Positions 22,909 through 33,163 are shown, numbered from the stretch's first letter. The stretch is 64,000 bases of DNA from G965276765 sp965276825 (GCA_965276825.1 OZ255630.1:992001-1056000), one strand, 5' to 3'. Notes: generated by a model not told the origin, from the sequence alone. Translations and numbers: made by a program.

Positions 22909-24300
22909 ATGTCGGTCAACGGCACGTCTCGTCTTCGGTGGGGTCGGAAGGGCCCAAGGCGGCTCCACGTCGTGGCCGGCGCCGTCGGTGTCTCGCTGAT
23001 CGCCGCGGCGTGCGGCGCAGGAGGCGGGTCGAGCGCGTCGTCCAAGGGTGGCTCCACCGGCACGGTGACCGTGGCGGTCGTGGCCAACCCGCAGATGCAG
23101 CAGATGGAGCAGCTGGTGCACGTCTTCGAGGCCGAGCACAAGGGCATCACGGTCAAGTTCGACACCCTCCCCGAGAACGAGGAGCGGGCCCAGATCCAGA
23201 AGGACGTGGCTACCGGCAGCGGGCTCTACGACGTGGTGATGGTCAGCAACTACGAGACGCCGATCTGGGCCAAGAACGGCTGGCTCGACAACTTGTCGTC
23301 GTCGAAGTTCATCGGCAGCGACCCCTCCTACGCCCCGAGCGACCTCCTGGCCCCGATCCGGACCTCGTTGTCGTACAAGGGCGGCCTGTACTCGGTCCCG
23401 TTCTACGGGGAGTCGTCGATGCTCTACTACCGCAAGAGCTTGCTGGCCAAGGCGGGGATCACCCTCCCGGTCCATCCGACGTGGACGCAGGTGGCGGCGG
23501 CTGCGGCCAAGCTCGACAAGCCGGGCCAGACGGCCGGCATCTGCCTGCGCGGCCAGGAGGGTTGGGGCGAGAACCTGGCGACCCTCGACACGGTGATCAA
23601 CACCTACGGCGGGGAGTGGTTCAACCCCAAGTGGCAGCCCCAGCTCACCTCCCCGGCGTTCACCAAGGCGGTCGACTTCTACGTGAACCTGGTCCGCAAG
23701 GACGGCGAGCCCGGCGCGGCCAGCGCGGGGTTCACCGAGCTGCTCACCGACTACAGCCAGAGCAAGTGCGCCATGTGGTACGACTCGACGGTGGCGGCCT
23801 CGTCGATCGAGGCGGCGTCGCCCTCGGTCTTCGCCGACACCGGCTACGCGTACGCGCCGACCGCGGTCACCAAGTCGTCGGGCTGGCTCTACACGTGGTC
23901 GCTCGGCATCCCGGCCAACTCGGCCCACCAGGGCGCGGCGTGGAAGTTCGTCGACTGGGCCACGTCCAAGGGCTACATCGACCTCGTCGGCCAGAAGCTC
24001 GGCTTCTCCCAGCTGCCGCCCGGGAGCCGCACCTCCACCTACGGCGTGGCCAAGTACGCCACCGCGGCCAAGGCCTATGCCGGGATCACGCTGAGCTCGA
24101 TCAACAGCGCGGATCCGGCCCACCCGACCGTGCAGCCGGTGCCCTACACCGGCGTGCAGTTCGTCGACATCCCGCAGTTCGAGTCGCTCGGCGACCAGGT
24201 CTCCCAGCAGATCTCCGGCGCCATCGCCGGCACCGAGTCGGTGAGCCAGGCGCTGAAGACCGGGCAGCAAGACGCCGTCCCCGTCGGTCAGCAGCAGTGA
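22909..24300 (+). CDS. Polyol/sugar ABC transporter substrate-binding lipoprotein
   Basis: A 463-aa extracellular binding protein. The lipobox is SLIAAAC at about residue 35, followed by a Gly/Ser linker. The family-1 solute-binding fold is shown by GTVTVAVVANPQMQQMEQLV, TGSGLYDVVMVSNYETPIWA, YSVPFYGESSMLYYRKSLL and FVDWATSKGYIDLVGQ. The overall pattern resembles the sorbitol/mannitol binding protein SmoE. ATG 22909 has a good Shine-Dalgarno; the in-frame start at 22774 would place residues before the signal peptide. The two permeases and the ATPase follow in the same direction. Confidence 0.9.
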   Translation: MSVNGTSRLRWGRKGPRRLHVVAGAVGVSLIAAACGAGGGSSASSKGGSTGTVTVAVVANPQMQQMEQLVHVFEAEHKGITVKFDTLPENEERAQIQKDVATGSGLYDVVMVSNYETPIWAKNGWLDNLSSSKFIGSDPSYAPSDLLAPIRTSLSYKGGLYSVPFYGESSMLYYRKSLLAKAGITLPVHPTWTQVAAAAAKLDKPGQTAGICLRGQEGWGENLATLDTVINTYGGEWFNPKWQPQLTSPAFTKAVDFYVNLVRKDGEPGAASAGFTELLTDYSQSKCAMWYDSTVAASSIEAASPSVFADTGYAYAPTAVTKSSGWLYTWSLGIPANSAHQGAAWKFVDWATSKGYIDLVGQKLGFSQLPPGSRTSTYGVAKYATAAKAYAGITLSSINSADPAHPTVQPVPYTGVQFVDIPQFESLGDQVSQQISGAIAGTESVSQALKTGQQDAVPVGQQQ

Positions 24301-24325
24301 CCGGCCCCGGCGCCACCACGCCGTC

Positions 24326-25276
24326 GTGACTGCGGTCGCGACGGTCACCACCGGCCCGGCCCCGACACCCCCTGCGGGGCCGGGCCGGCAGTCCCGGCGA
24401 CGCCAAAGGTGGAGCCGGCGACTGCCGATCCTGCCGGCGGTCCTCTACACCATCGTCGTCACCCAGATCCCGTTCGTGCTCACGATCTGGTACAGCCTCC
24501 AGAGCTGGAACCTGCTGACCCCGGCCAACAAGCACTTCATCGGGCTCGGCAACTACCGGCTGATCTTCACCAACGCGTCGTTCCGCCAGGCGCTGCTCAC
24601 GACGGTCGAGATGACGGCCCTCACCGTCGTCATCGCCATGCTCCTCGGCCTGGCCTTCGCCCTGCTGCTCGACCGGAGGTTCCTCGGCCGCAGCGTCGTG
24701 CGCACCTTGCTCATCACCCCGTTCCTCGTCATGCCGACCGCCGCCGCGCTGCTGTGGAAGACCACCATGCTCGACCCGACCTACGGCCTGTTCAACTGGC
24801 TGCTGTCCCCCTTCGGCGTCCACCACGTCGCCTTCCTCAGCGTCCACCCCTTCGCCTCGGTGGTCGCCATCGGCGTGTGGCAGTGGACGCCGTTCATGAC
24901 CCTGATCGTCCTGGCCGGGCTCCAGGGACAACCGGGTGAGACCATCGAGGCGGCCCACGTCGACGGCGCCGGGGGGTGGGCCGTGTTCCGCGAGCTGACG
25001 CTGCCCCACCTGCGCCCGTACCTCGAGCTCGGCATCCTGCTCGGGTCGATCTACATCGTCAACTCCTTCGACGCGGTCTACAACATGACCCAGGGCGGTC
25101 CGGGGACGGCCACCACCAACGTCCCGTACTTCCTCTACCAGCAGGCCTTCCAGGCCTTCAACATCGGCCAGGCGTCGGCCCTCGGCATCGTCACGGTCAT
25201 CCTCACCCTGATCGTGGCCAGCTTCGCCCTCCGCCTGCTCTCCAGCGTCTTCCGGCTCGAGCCGGCGCGCGCGTGA
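24326..25276 (+). CDS. Polyol/sugar ABC transporter permease (SmoF-like)
   Basis: A 316-aa inner-membrane protein with six predicted helices, from LPILPAVLYTIVVTQIPFVL to the C-terminal ALGIVTVILTLIVASFALRL. The EAA loop that docks on the ATPase reads EAAHVDGAGGWAVFRELTLP. It starts at GTG 24326, 25 bp after the binding-protein stop, and overlaps the second permease by 4 bp (GTGA). Confidence 0.92.
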   Translation: MTAVATVTTGPAPTPPAGPGRQSRRRQRWSRRLPILPAVLYTIVVTQIPFVLTIWYSLQSWNLLTPANKHFIGLGNYRLIFTNASFRQALLTTVEMTALTVVIAMLLGLAFALLLDRRFLGRSVVRTLLITPFLVMPTAAALLWKTTMLDPTYGLFNWLLSPFGVHHVAFLSVHPFASVVAIGVWQWTPFMTLIVLAGLQGQPGETIEAAHVDGAGGWAVFRELTLPHLRPYLELGILLGSIYIVNSFDAVYNMTQGGPGTATTNVPYFLYQQAFQAFNIGQASALGIVTVILTLIVASFALRLLSSVFRLEPARA

Positions 25277-26166
25277 CGCTGACCGCGGCCCACGAGGCCG
25301 CTCGCCCGGACGTCGAGAGCAGGCCCGAGGCGCCGGCCGCCCCGCGCCGCTGGCTGCGCCACCTGCCCGGCGTCGGCTGGGGCGTGGTCGCCTGGATCGG
25401 CGCGCTGGCGTTCTTCCTGCCGGTCCTGTGGATGGTCCTGACCGCGTTCAAGCCCGAGGCATCGGCCTACAGCTACCCGCCGAAGTTCACCTTCTCGCCG
25501 ACCCTCGACGAGTTCCGGTCGGTGTTCAGCCGTGGCCTCGGCCCCTACCTGCAGAACTCGGTGGTCGCCACGCTCGGCTCGACCATCCTGGTGCTGGTCC
25601 TGGCCGTGCCGGCCGCCTACGGGCTGGCCATCCGACCGGTGGAGAAGTGGCGCGACGTCATGTTCTTCTTCATCTCCACCAAGATGCTGCCGATCGTCGC
25701 GGCGATCGTCCCGCTCTACATCATCGCCAGGGACGTCCACCTGCTCGACAACACCATCGTGCTCATCCTGCTGTACGCGTCGATGAACCTGCCGCTCGCC
25801 GTGTGGATGCTGCGGTCGTTCCTCCTGGAGGTGCCCGCCGAGCTGCTCGAGGCGGCCCGACTCGACGGCGCCAACCTTCGCCGGGAGATCACCGACGTGA
25901 TGCTGCCCATCGTCGCTCCCGGGATCGCCGCGACCGCGCTGATCTGCGTGATCTTCGCCTGGAACGAGTTCTTCCTCGCCGTCAACCTGACCGCGACCGT
26001 GGCGGGGACCGTCCCGGTGTTCCTGTCCGGGTTCATCACCAGCGAGGGCCTGTTCTGGGCCCGCCTGTCGGCCGCGGCGACCATCGCCTCGGTCCCGGTC
26101 ATCGTCATCGGATGGATCGCCCAGCGCCAACTGGTGCGCGGCCTGTCCATGGGCGCCCTCAAGTGA
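25273..26166 (+). CDS. Polyol/sugar ABC transporter permease (SmoG-like)
   Basis: A 297-aa inner-membrane protein with six predicted helices. The EAA loop is EAARLDGANLRREITDVMLP, and the MalG-type features YASMNLPLAVWMLRSFLLEV and CVIFAWNEFFLAVN are present. It forms the transmembrane heterodimer with the preceding permease. GTG 25273 lies in the overlap with that gene. The ATPase gene begins 34 bp downstream. Confidence 0.92.
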   Translation: MTLTAAHEAARPDVESRPEAPAAPRRWLRHLPGVGWGVVAWIGALAFFLPVLWMVLTAFKPEASAYSYPPKFTFSPTLDEFRSVFSRGLGPYLQNSVVATLGSTILVLVLAVPAAYGLAIRPVEKWRDVMFFFISTKMLPIVAAIVPLYIIARDVHLLDNTIVLILLYASMNLPLAVWMLRSFLLEVPAELLEAARLDGANLRREITDVMLPIVAPGIAATALICVIFAWNEFFLAVNLTATVAGTVPVFLSGFITSEGLFWARLSAAATIASVPVIVIGWIAQRQLVRGLSMGALK

Positions 26167-26200
26167 CGGCCTTCCGGAGGACACCGCGAGAGGGGGCACC

Positions 26201-27342
<1,142 letters not shown>

Positions 27343-27346
<4 letters not shown>

Positions 27347-28347
27347 GGGCGGTGGTGCTCGACGAGCCCGGCAAGATCGACGTGCGGAACGTGCCCGACC
27401 CCACGCCGGGACCGGGACAGATCGTGGTGCGGGTCGGCAGCTGCGGGGTGTGCGGCACCGACCTCCACATCGCCGACGGCGAGTTTCCGCCGACTCCGTA
27501 CCCGATCACCCCGGGTCACGAGTTTGCCGGCGAGGTGGTCGCCCTCGGCCACGACGTGCCGTCGCGCCTGGCGCGCGTGGGCGACCGGGTGGCCGTCGAC
27601 CCCTCGCTGTTCTGCGGCCACTGCCGCCCCTGTCGAGCCGGCCACGGAAACCTGTGCGACAACTGGGCCGCCATCGGGGACACCGTCGACGGCGCCTTCG
27701 CCGAGTACGTGGTCGTGCCGGCGGCCAACGCCTACCTGCTGCCTGCCGGCGTCGACCACCGGCAGGGCGCGCTGGTCGAGCCGCTCTCGTGCGCCATCCA
27801 CGGCCTCGACGTGCTCGGCCCGGTGATCGGCGCCCAGGTGCTGATCGTCGGCGCCGGCACCATGGGCCTGCTCATCCAGCAGCTCGTCCTCCTGGCCGGC
27901 GCCGCCTCGGTCACCACCGTGGACCGGGCGGAGCCCAGGCTCCAGGTGGCGCGCCGACTGGGCTCCCACCAGGTCGCCACCGACGTCGGCGCCCTGGGCG
28001 ACGAGCGCTTCGACGTGTGCGTGGACGTCACCGGGGCGGCGCCGGTGATCGAGGCCGCCTTCGACCGGCTGCGCCGCGGTGGCCGCCTCCTGGTCTTCGG
28101 GGTGGCCGCCGAGTCGGCGCGCGTCGCGCTGTCACCGTTTCGGATCTACAACGACGAGCTCACCATCCTCGGGTCGATGGCCGTGCTGCACAGCTTCACC
28201 GAGGCCGTCGACCTGGTCGCCTCCGGTGCGGTCGACCTCGCCCCCCTCCTGCAGGGGGCGCCCTATCCCCTCGACCGGTACGGCGACGCCCTGCAGGCGG
28301 TCAGGGACGGCCAGGGCATCAAGGTCCAGGTCGACCCCGCCGCCTGA
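27343..28347 (+). CDS. Zinc-dependent polyol dehydrogenase (MDR family)
   Basis: A 334-aa medium-chain dehydrogenase. Catalytic zinc ligands are in GVCGTDLHI (Cys), PGHEFAGE (His-Glu) and ALVEPLSC (Glu); the structural zinc site is the four-cysteine CGHCRPCRAGHGNLC. NAD(P) binds at VLIVGAGTMGLL, with Asp in VTTVDRAEPR favouring NAD. It likely oxidises a polyol to a ketose. Because XylB lies next door, xylitol or D-arabitol to D-xylulose is the most economical guess, not proven. ATGA overlap with the ATPase makes it the last gene of the transport operon. Confidence 0.9.
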
Positions 28348-28381
28348 CAGCTCGCGCCTGCCCCCCTTTGCCGGCGGCGAC

Positions 28382-28492
28382 CGCTCACTCGGTCCCTCCC
28401 GCTCACTCGGTCACTCCGCTCACGCAGTCATTCCGGTCACTCGGTCACTCCGGTCACTCCGGTCACTCCGGTCACTCGGTCATTCCGGTCAT
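28382..28492. repeat. Array of 9-10 bp repeats (GGTCACTCC-like)
   Basis: About eleven imperfect copies of GGTCACTCC/GGTCACTCG, the last reaching the xylB stop codon. It fills the space between the convergent dehydrogenase and xylulokinase genes. Units are too short and too irregular for CRISPR. It may act as a bidirectional transcription roadblock or simply be a slippage-prone minisatellite. Confidence 0.8.
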
Positions 28493-29907
28493 GCGGGGAG
28501 GATCCGCTCCCGCCAGCGGTCGAGGGCGTCGAGAACATGGCGGTCGCGCGGGACGGCGTCGATGCGGTGGCCGCGCTCGGCGAGCCATCTGCCGGTCACG
28601 TCGGTCAGCTCGACGCCCCCCGCGACCGCAGCGGCCTGCACGGCGGCGCCGTAGGCGACGGGCTCGGCCACGTCGGAGACCACGAGCGGGCGACCCGAGA
28701 GGCGCTGCACGGTGCGCTGCCACACCGCCCCCCTGGCGCCCCCGCCGATCAGCACGATCGGCTGCTCGTCGCGCTGGGGCGCCCAGCGGGCCAGGTCGGC
28801 GGCCGCGGTCAGCAGCGTGCCCACCACCCCCTCGTAGGCGGCCTGGAGGATCGAGCCGGGATCGGTGTCGTGGCGCAGGCCCAACATCGTGCCCGTGGCG
28901 TCCGGGACGTTGGGCGTGCGCTCGCCGTCGAGCCAGGGCAGGCACACCACCCCGTCCGACGGCGCCGTGTCCTCCCGGCCCCGTCCGAGCCACGAGGCCA
29001 CCCGGTCGACGGCCAGGGTGGCGTTGAGGGTGCAGGCGAGCGGGAGGTGGCGGCCGTCGGCGCTGGCGAAGCCGGCCACGATCCCACTGGCATCGGCGCT
29101 CGACGTCTCCGACACGGCGAACACCGTCCCCGACGTGCCGAGGGACATGGCCATCTCCCCGCTGCGCAGGCCGAGGGCCAGCGCGGCGGCCGCGTTGTCG
29201 CCCGCTCCGCAGGCCACCAGCGTCGACGGCCGCAACCCGAGCTCCCCGGCCACGTCGCGCCGCACGGTGCCCGCCGGCTCGGTCGGTGCGAGGACCGTGG
29301 GCAGCAGGTCGGAGCCCAGCTCCACCCCGGCCAGGCCCAACACCTCGTCGCAGTACGCCTCCGACGTCGGCGACCACCAACCCGTGCCCGACACGTCGCT
29401 GCGGTCGGTGACCCGCCGCCCGGTGAGGCGATAGGTCAGGTAGTCGTGGGGGAGGGCCACCGCCTCGGTCGCCGCGGCGACGAGCGGCTCCGCCAGCCGG
29501 AGCCACGCCCACTTGGTGACCGTGAACGACGCCGAAGGGACCGAGCCGATCAGCGCAGCCGTGGCGGCCGGGCCGCCGAGGGCGTCGACGAGGGCGGCGG
29601 CGTCGGGGGCGCTGCGGATGTCGTTCCACAGCAGCGCAGGGCGCAACGGGCCCCGGCTGTCCGACACGACCAGCCCGTGCTGCTGGGCGGCCACCGACAC
29701 CGCCTCCAGCTGGCCGGCCAAGCCCGTGTCCGCCAGCGCGGCGGCCATGGCCGACTCCCACGTCCTCGGATCGGTCTCGTGGTGCCCGCGCGACCCGGTG
29801 ACCTCGTTGGGCGCGCTGCCCGATGCCACGACGGACCCGTCATCCACGTCGACCACCACGACCTTGGTCGACTGCGTCGAGACGTCGACCCCACCCACCA
29901 ACGGCAC
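28489..29907 (-). CDS. xylB: Xylulokinase (FGGY family)
   Basis: A 472-aa carbohydrate kinase. VGGVDVSTQSTKVVVVDVDD is the phosphate-1 motif; AQQHGLVVSD, PALLWNDIRS and GDNAAAALALGLRSGEMAMS with SLGTSGTVF (phosphate 2) are typical of XylB. The C-terminal signature appears as PIVLIGGGARGAVWQRTVQR and AYGAAVQAA. It phosphorylates D-xylulose to the 5-phosphate, which rpe and transketolase use. It is transcribed towards the polyol operon. GTG 29907 follows a TAGCCT box by 6 nt and appears leaderless. Confidence 0.92.
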   Translation of the reverse strand: MPLVGGVDVSTQSTKVVVVDVDDGSVVASGSAPNEVTGSRGHHETDPRTWESAMAAALADTGLAGQLEAVSVAAQQHGLVVSDSRGPLRPALLWNDIRSAPDAAALVDALGGPAATAALIGSVPSASFTVTKWAWLRLAEPLVAAATEAVALPHDYLTYRLTGRRVTDRSDVSGTGWWSPTSEAYCDEVLGLAGVELGSDLLPTVLAPTEPAGTVRRDVAGELGLRPSTLVACGAGDNAAAALALGLRSGEMAMSLGTSGTVFAVSETSSADASGIVAGFASADGRHLPLACTLNATLAVDRVASWLGRGREDTAPSDGVVCLPWLDGERTPNVPDATGTMLGLRHDTDPGSILQAAYEGVVGTLLTAAADLARWAPQRDEQPIVLIGGGARGAVWQRTVQRLSGRPLVVSDVAEPVAYGAAVQAAAVAGGVELTDVTGRWLAERGHRIDAVPRDRHVLDALDRWRERILPA

Positions 29908-29913
29908 GCTGGG

Positions 29914-29919
29914 AGGCTA
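29914..29919 (-). promoter_or_regulatory. -10 element (TAGCCT) for leaderless xylB
   Basis: Minus-strand TAGCCT ending 6 nt before GTG 29907. No Shine-Dalgarno lies between them. Confidence 0.5.
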
Positions 29920-30060
29920 GCCGGGGCGTTTTGCCGGGGGGCCGGCGCACCGGCGCGCGGCGCGTTGCCGGCGCGGCACGCTGCCGGCGCACGGCGTGTT
30001 GCCGGCGCGGGCCGGGCTCGGCGCGTTGCCAGGGCACGCGCTGGCCCGGCGCGGGCCGGT
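29920..30060. repeat. GC-rich imperfect repeats of a TTGCCGGCGCGG-like unit
   Basis: Several degenerate copies of GCGTTGCCGGCGCGG spaced about 22-25 bp apart, directly upstream of xylB and next to the 120-bp duplication. No gene is visible. Confidence 0.55.
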
Positions 30061-30300
30061 CCACTCGCCCGGCCGGGCCGATCTCGGGACGGAGCGCAGG
30101 CCGGGCCGATCTCGGGACCCTTGGCACGAATATCTCACGCAGAGGGCCCCCGGTTCGGAGGTGACTGGCCGTGGACGTCTCCACTCGCCCGGCCGGGCCG
30201 ATCTCGGGACGGAGCGCAGGCCGGGCCGATCTCGGGACCCTTGCCACGAATATCTCACGCAGAGGGCCCCCGGTTCGGAGGTGACTGGCCGTGGACGTGA
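30061..30300. repeat. Tandem duplication of a 120-bp unit
   Basis: 30061-30180 and 30181-30300 are nearly identical, differing at one internal base (TTGGCACG versus TTGCCACG) and at the last bases. Each unit holds two copies of GGCCGGGCCGATCTCGGGAC, whose complement contains the palindrome-like GTCCCGAGATCGG also found in the array at 57.77-58.14 kb. The rest of the unit contains GAATATCTCACGC and no ORF of note. Confidence 0.9.
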
Positions 30301-30518
30301 CGGCCTGTCACGAGGCGGTCACATGCCTGCCCTACTGTCGCAGCCAGGTCCACTTTCGACACCAGACACGCGCCCGAGGATCGATCCCGCCGCGCTCCCG
30401 CCCCCTTTCGGCCGACCGGCTGGGGAGACGGTGGCGCTGGCGGGCGCCTCCCTCGGACCTGCGCGGCGCGACGCGGTTGTCCTCGACAAATGGAGCAATG
30501 GCCGACCGAATCGAGCGT

Positions 30519-30524
30519 TACCAT
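30519..30524 (+). promoter_or_regulatory. -10 element (TACCAT) before the coiled-coil gene
   Basis: TACCAT ends 16 nt before ATG 30541, so transcription would start near 30531, leaving a very short leader that contains AGGAG. The 30301-30518 stretch upstream has no convincing gene. Confidence 0.4.
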
Positions 30525-30540
30525 GGCCACAGGAGAACCT

Positions 30541-31107
30541 ATGATGGACGACGCGGAGCGCGACCGCTTCCTCGAGAGCTTGCGACGTGACGAGCAATTT
30601 CGTGCCGTCGTGCGTCGAGAGCTGCTCACCGAGGAGCTTCTGAGCCTCCCCCAGACGGTTGCCACCTTGATCGACGTGTTTGCCGAGCAGCGTCGAGACT
30701 TCACGGCCCTGGCCCAGGAGATCCGCAACTACCTGCAGAGGACGCTCACCGTCGTGGCAGACGGCTTCGGTCGAGTGGAGGCCGAGATCGGCTCCGTCGG
30801 CGACGACGTCACGTCGCTTCGCGATGACGTCACGTTGCTTCGCGATGACGTGACGTCGCTACGCGATGAGGTCGGCACCGGTCGGGATGACGTCACGTCG
30901 CTGCGCGATGACCTGTTCACGCTCCGGTTGGACACGACCACCGGCTTCGTTGCGGTCGGCGCCAGGTTCGACCAGATGGATGCCAGGTTCGACCAGATGG
31001 ATGCCAGGTTCGACCAGGTGGACGCCAGGTTCGACCAGGTGGACGCCAGGTTCGAGCAGGTGGATGCCCGGTTCGACCAGGTGGACGCCAGGTTCGACCA
31101 GCTCTGA
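30541..31107 (+). CDS. Coiled-coil protein with heptad tandem repeats, unknown function
   Basis: 188 aa. The N-terminus (residues 1-70: ERDRFLESLRRDEQFRAVVR, RELLTEELLSLPQTVATLID) is a helical domain I do not recognise with certainty; similar starts occur in proteins with a central coiled coil and a C-terminal nuclease-like domain. Residues 80-125 contain DDVTSLR/DDVTLLR heptads and residues 138-188 seven or so copies of ARFDQMD or ARFDQVD. The protein stops right after the last repeat, so any C-terminal domain is absent. ATG 30541 has AGGAG 5 nt upstream. A hairpin terminator follows. Confidence 0.7.
   Translation: MMDDAERDRFLESLRRDEQFRAVVRRELLTEELLSLPQTVATLIDVFAEQRRDFTALAQEIRNYLQRTLTVVADGFGRVEAEIGSVGDDVTSLRDDVTLLRDDVTSLRDEVGTGRDDVTSLRDDLFTLRLDTTTGFVAVGARFDQMDARFDQMDARFDQVDARFDQVDARFEQVDARFDQVDARFDQL
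30961..31101 (+). repeat. 21-bp tandem repeat encoding ARFDQMD/VD heptads
   Basis: About seven copies of GCCAGGTTCGACCAGRTGGAY in exact 21-bp register, almost identical at DNA level. This implies recent expansion by slippage or unequal exchange. A second related set (GATGACGTCACGTCGCTKCGC) lies at 30805-30915. Confidence 0.9.
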
Positions 31108-31112
31108 GCTGA

Positions 31113-31133
31113 GACCCTCGTTGCTCGAGGGTC
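31113..31133 (+). terminator. Hairpin after the coiled-coil gene
   Basis: GACCCTCG-TTGCT-CGAGGGTC: 8-bp perfect stem and 5-nt loop, 5 bp past the stop codon. No T-run follows. Confidence 0.5.
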
Positions 31134-31254
31134 GCGTGGGCTCGTCGGCTGTTGGCCGGACAGGCTGCGGGCGTCGCGCGCCTGCGGTGCGCACGGGTGG
31201 TGGGCGCGCCCGATCCCTCGACGGAGCGACCGACACCGGGCACCCGGAGCCGCG

Positions 31255-31890
31255 CTACAGCCCGCCGAGCGGACCCCCGCCGGTCGTCGTGGTGGTGGTT
31301 GGAGGCGGGGGTCTGCTCGGCGTGGTCGGGGTCGTGGGCGCGGTGGAGATCGGCGGGGTAGTGGCGGCAGGGGAGGTGGTGGAGGTCGACGAGACTGGGG
31401 CGGGGTGCGTCGAGCGACGGCCCGACCTGGCCGGAGCGGTGGTCGACGTGGTGCTCCGACGCCCGCCCGAGTGGTGCGTGCCTGCGCCCGGCACCACCCC
31501 GGTCCGGCCCGACGTCGACTTGCTGCGGTGGGGGGGGAGGGCGGGTCCGGGCTGGGAGGGGACCTGGCGGGTGGCGGTCACCGCCGGCGAGGCCGGATGG
31601 GAGGCCGATGGGACCTGGTGCGAGGCGATCGGCGAGCCGAGGGCGTGGACCCGACCGAAGCCGGCCAGGTCCGACCACCAGATGGACGACACCTGCGCGC
31701 TCGTGCCGGTGTGGGGGTCGTTGATCATCACGCCGTCGCCGATGTAGATCCCGACGTGGTGGATGTCGGAGGTGCCGTAGAAGACCAGGTCGCCGGGACC
31801 AGTTGGGAGAGGGGACCGGGTCGGTCCAGGCGTCCTGGTCGGCGGCGACGCGGGGGATGGCGACCCCGACGGCGACGACGAGCGGGGTCC
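31255..31890 (-). pseudogene. NlpC/P60 endopeptidase remnant, truncated and frameshifted
   Basis: Read on the minus strand, 31880 to about 31820 encodes VAVGVAIPRVAADQDAWTDP, the segment that normally follows the catalytic Cys of NlpC/P60 proteins. A shift near 31805 leads to GDLVFYGTSDIHHVGIYIGD and GVMINDPHTGTSAQVSSIWW with the catalytic His in HHVGIYIG. A long Thr/Pro/Ser-rich tail follows to the stop at 31255. The part with the DCSG nucleophile and any signal peptide is missing. The nearby upstream ATG at 31939 gives unrelated residues. It was probably an exported wall hydrolase related in kind to the gene at 12.2 kb. Confidence 0.75.
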
Positions 31891-32017
31891 GGACCCTTGC
31901 GGTCCCCGAGTGTCGCCCGGTCGGAGGAGAGCTCACCATGGCAGCTACAACGTTCGTGCTCGGCGCGTTGGTCTCCTGCCTGCGACGACCACGGCACCGA
32001 GCGACCACACTGGAGGG

Positions 32018-33163
32018 GTGACCAGCACGCCCGGCAACCTGACCGCTCCCCCCTTCACCGGCGAGCTGCCGGCGATGGCCGTCGCCCGCCGGCTCGGCGA
32101 CTTCCGGGCCCGGCTGGCCGCCGACGGCCTCGAGGCGGCGGTCGTGTCCAGCCTGACCAACGTCCGCTACCTGAGCGGCTTCACCGGCTCGGCGGGTTTT
32201 CTCGTCGTGCTGCCCGGCGAGGCCGTGCTCGTGACCGACGGCCGCTACGCCACCCAGTCGGTCGACCAGATCGGCGCCGCCGGGGCGGCGGTGGCGGTCG
32301 AGGTGGCGCCCGCACCCGAGCAGGGGAGGGTGGTCTCCTCCGTGGTCGCCCGAGGGCCGTTCGACCGGCTCGGGCTGGAAGCGGCCCACGTGAGCTGGGC
32401 GGCGCAACGCACCTGGGCCACCGACTGGTTCCCCGGCCTCGAGCTCGTCGCCACGGTCGGGCTGGTCGAGACGCTGCGCCGCCGTAAGGACACCGGTGAG
32501 CTGGCCAGGGTGGCCATGGCCGCCTCCATCGCCGACGCCGCCCTGGCGACGATCCGCCCGCTGCTGGCCGACAGCCCGACCGAGGCCGACTTCGCCGTGG
32601 CCCTCGACCACGAGATGCGGCGTCTCGGTGCCGACGGGGTCGCCTTCGAGACCATCGTCGCGTCCGGGCCCAACGGTGCTCGCCCGCACCACCGGCCGTC
32701 GTCGAGGAGGATCCGGCCCGGCGAGCCGGTGGTCGTCGACTTCGGGGCGCGCGTCGACGGCTACTGCTCGGACATGACTCGGACCCTGTGGGTCGGCCGG
32801 CTGGCCGAGCCCGACCTGCACCGCGCCGTCGACGTGGTGCTCGCCTCCCAGGCCGCCGGGGTGGATGCGGTGGCCGAGGGCGTGGCCGGCTGCGACGTCG
32901 ACGCAATCTGCCGTCGGGTGATCGCCGACGCTGGGTGGGCCGAGCGCTTCGTGCACGGCACGGGCCACGGCGTCGGCCTCGACATCCACGAGGCCCCCTC
33001 GGTGGCGGCCGCCTCGGTCGATACACTCGCCGACGGCCACGTCGTCACGGTCGAGCCGGGCGTCTACCTCCCGGGCGTCGGCGGCGTGCGCATCGAGGAC
33101 ACCGTGGTGGTGACGACCGGAGGCTGCCACCCGCTCACCCTGACACCGAAGGACCATCCCTGA
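32018..33163 (+). CDS. pepQ: Xaa-Pro aminopeptidase / M24 metallopeptidase
   Basis: A 381-aa creatinase-fold peptidase releasing N-terminal residues linked to proline. The N-terminal domain has TNVRYLSGFTGSAGFLVVLP. The five metal ligands are in VVVDFGARVDGYCSDMTRTL (two Asp), VHGTGHGVGLDIHE (His), VVTVEPGVYLPG (Glu) and GGVRIEDTVVVT (Glu). It sits immediately before efp, the same order as in Mycobacterium. GTG 32018 has GGAGG nearby; the frame upstream runs through the P60 remnant and is not real. The stop and the efp ATG overlap by 1 bp. Confidence 0.93.
   Translation: MTSTPGNLTAPPFTGELPAMAVARRLGDFRARLAADGLEAAVVSSLTNVRYLSGFTGSAGFLVVLPGEAVLVTDGRYATQSVDQIGAAGAAVAVEVAPAPEQGRVVSSVVARGPFDRLGLEAAHVSWAAQRTWATDWFPGLELVATVGLVETLRRRKDTGELARVAMAASIADAALATIRPLLADSPTEADFAVALDHEMRRLGADGVAFETIVASGPNGARPHHRPSSRRIRPGEPVVVDFGARVDGYCSDMTRTLWVGRLAEPDLHRAVDVVLASQAAGVDAVAEGVAGCDVDAICRRVIADAGWAERFVHGTGHGVGLDIHEAPSVAAASVDTLADGHVVTVEPGVYLPGVGGVRIEDTVVVTTGGCHPLTLTPKDHP

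Noticed and set aside
28382..28492. CRISPR-like repeats
   Set aside because: Units are 9-10 bp and contiguous, with no spacers and no cas genes.
30917..33157. Very long minus-strand open frame
   Set aside because: Spans the coiled-coil gene, the P60 remnant and pepQ; only the stretch at about 31.82-31.88 kb shows homology and was annotated as pseudogene.
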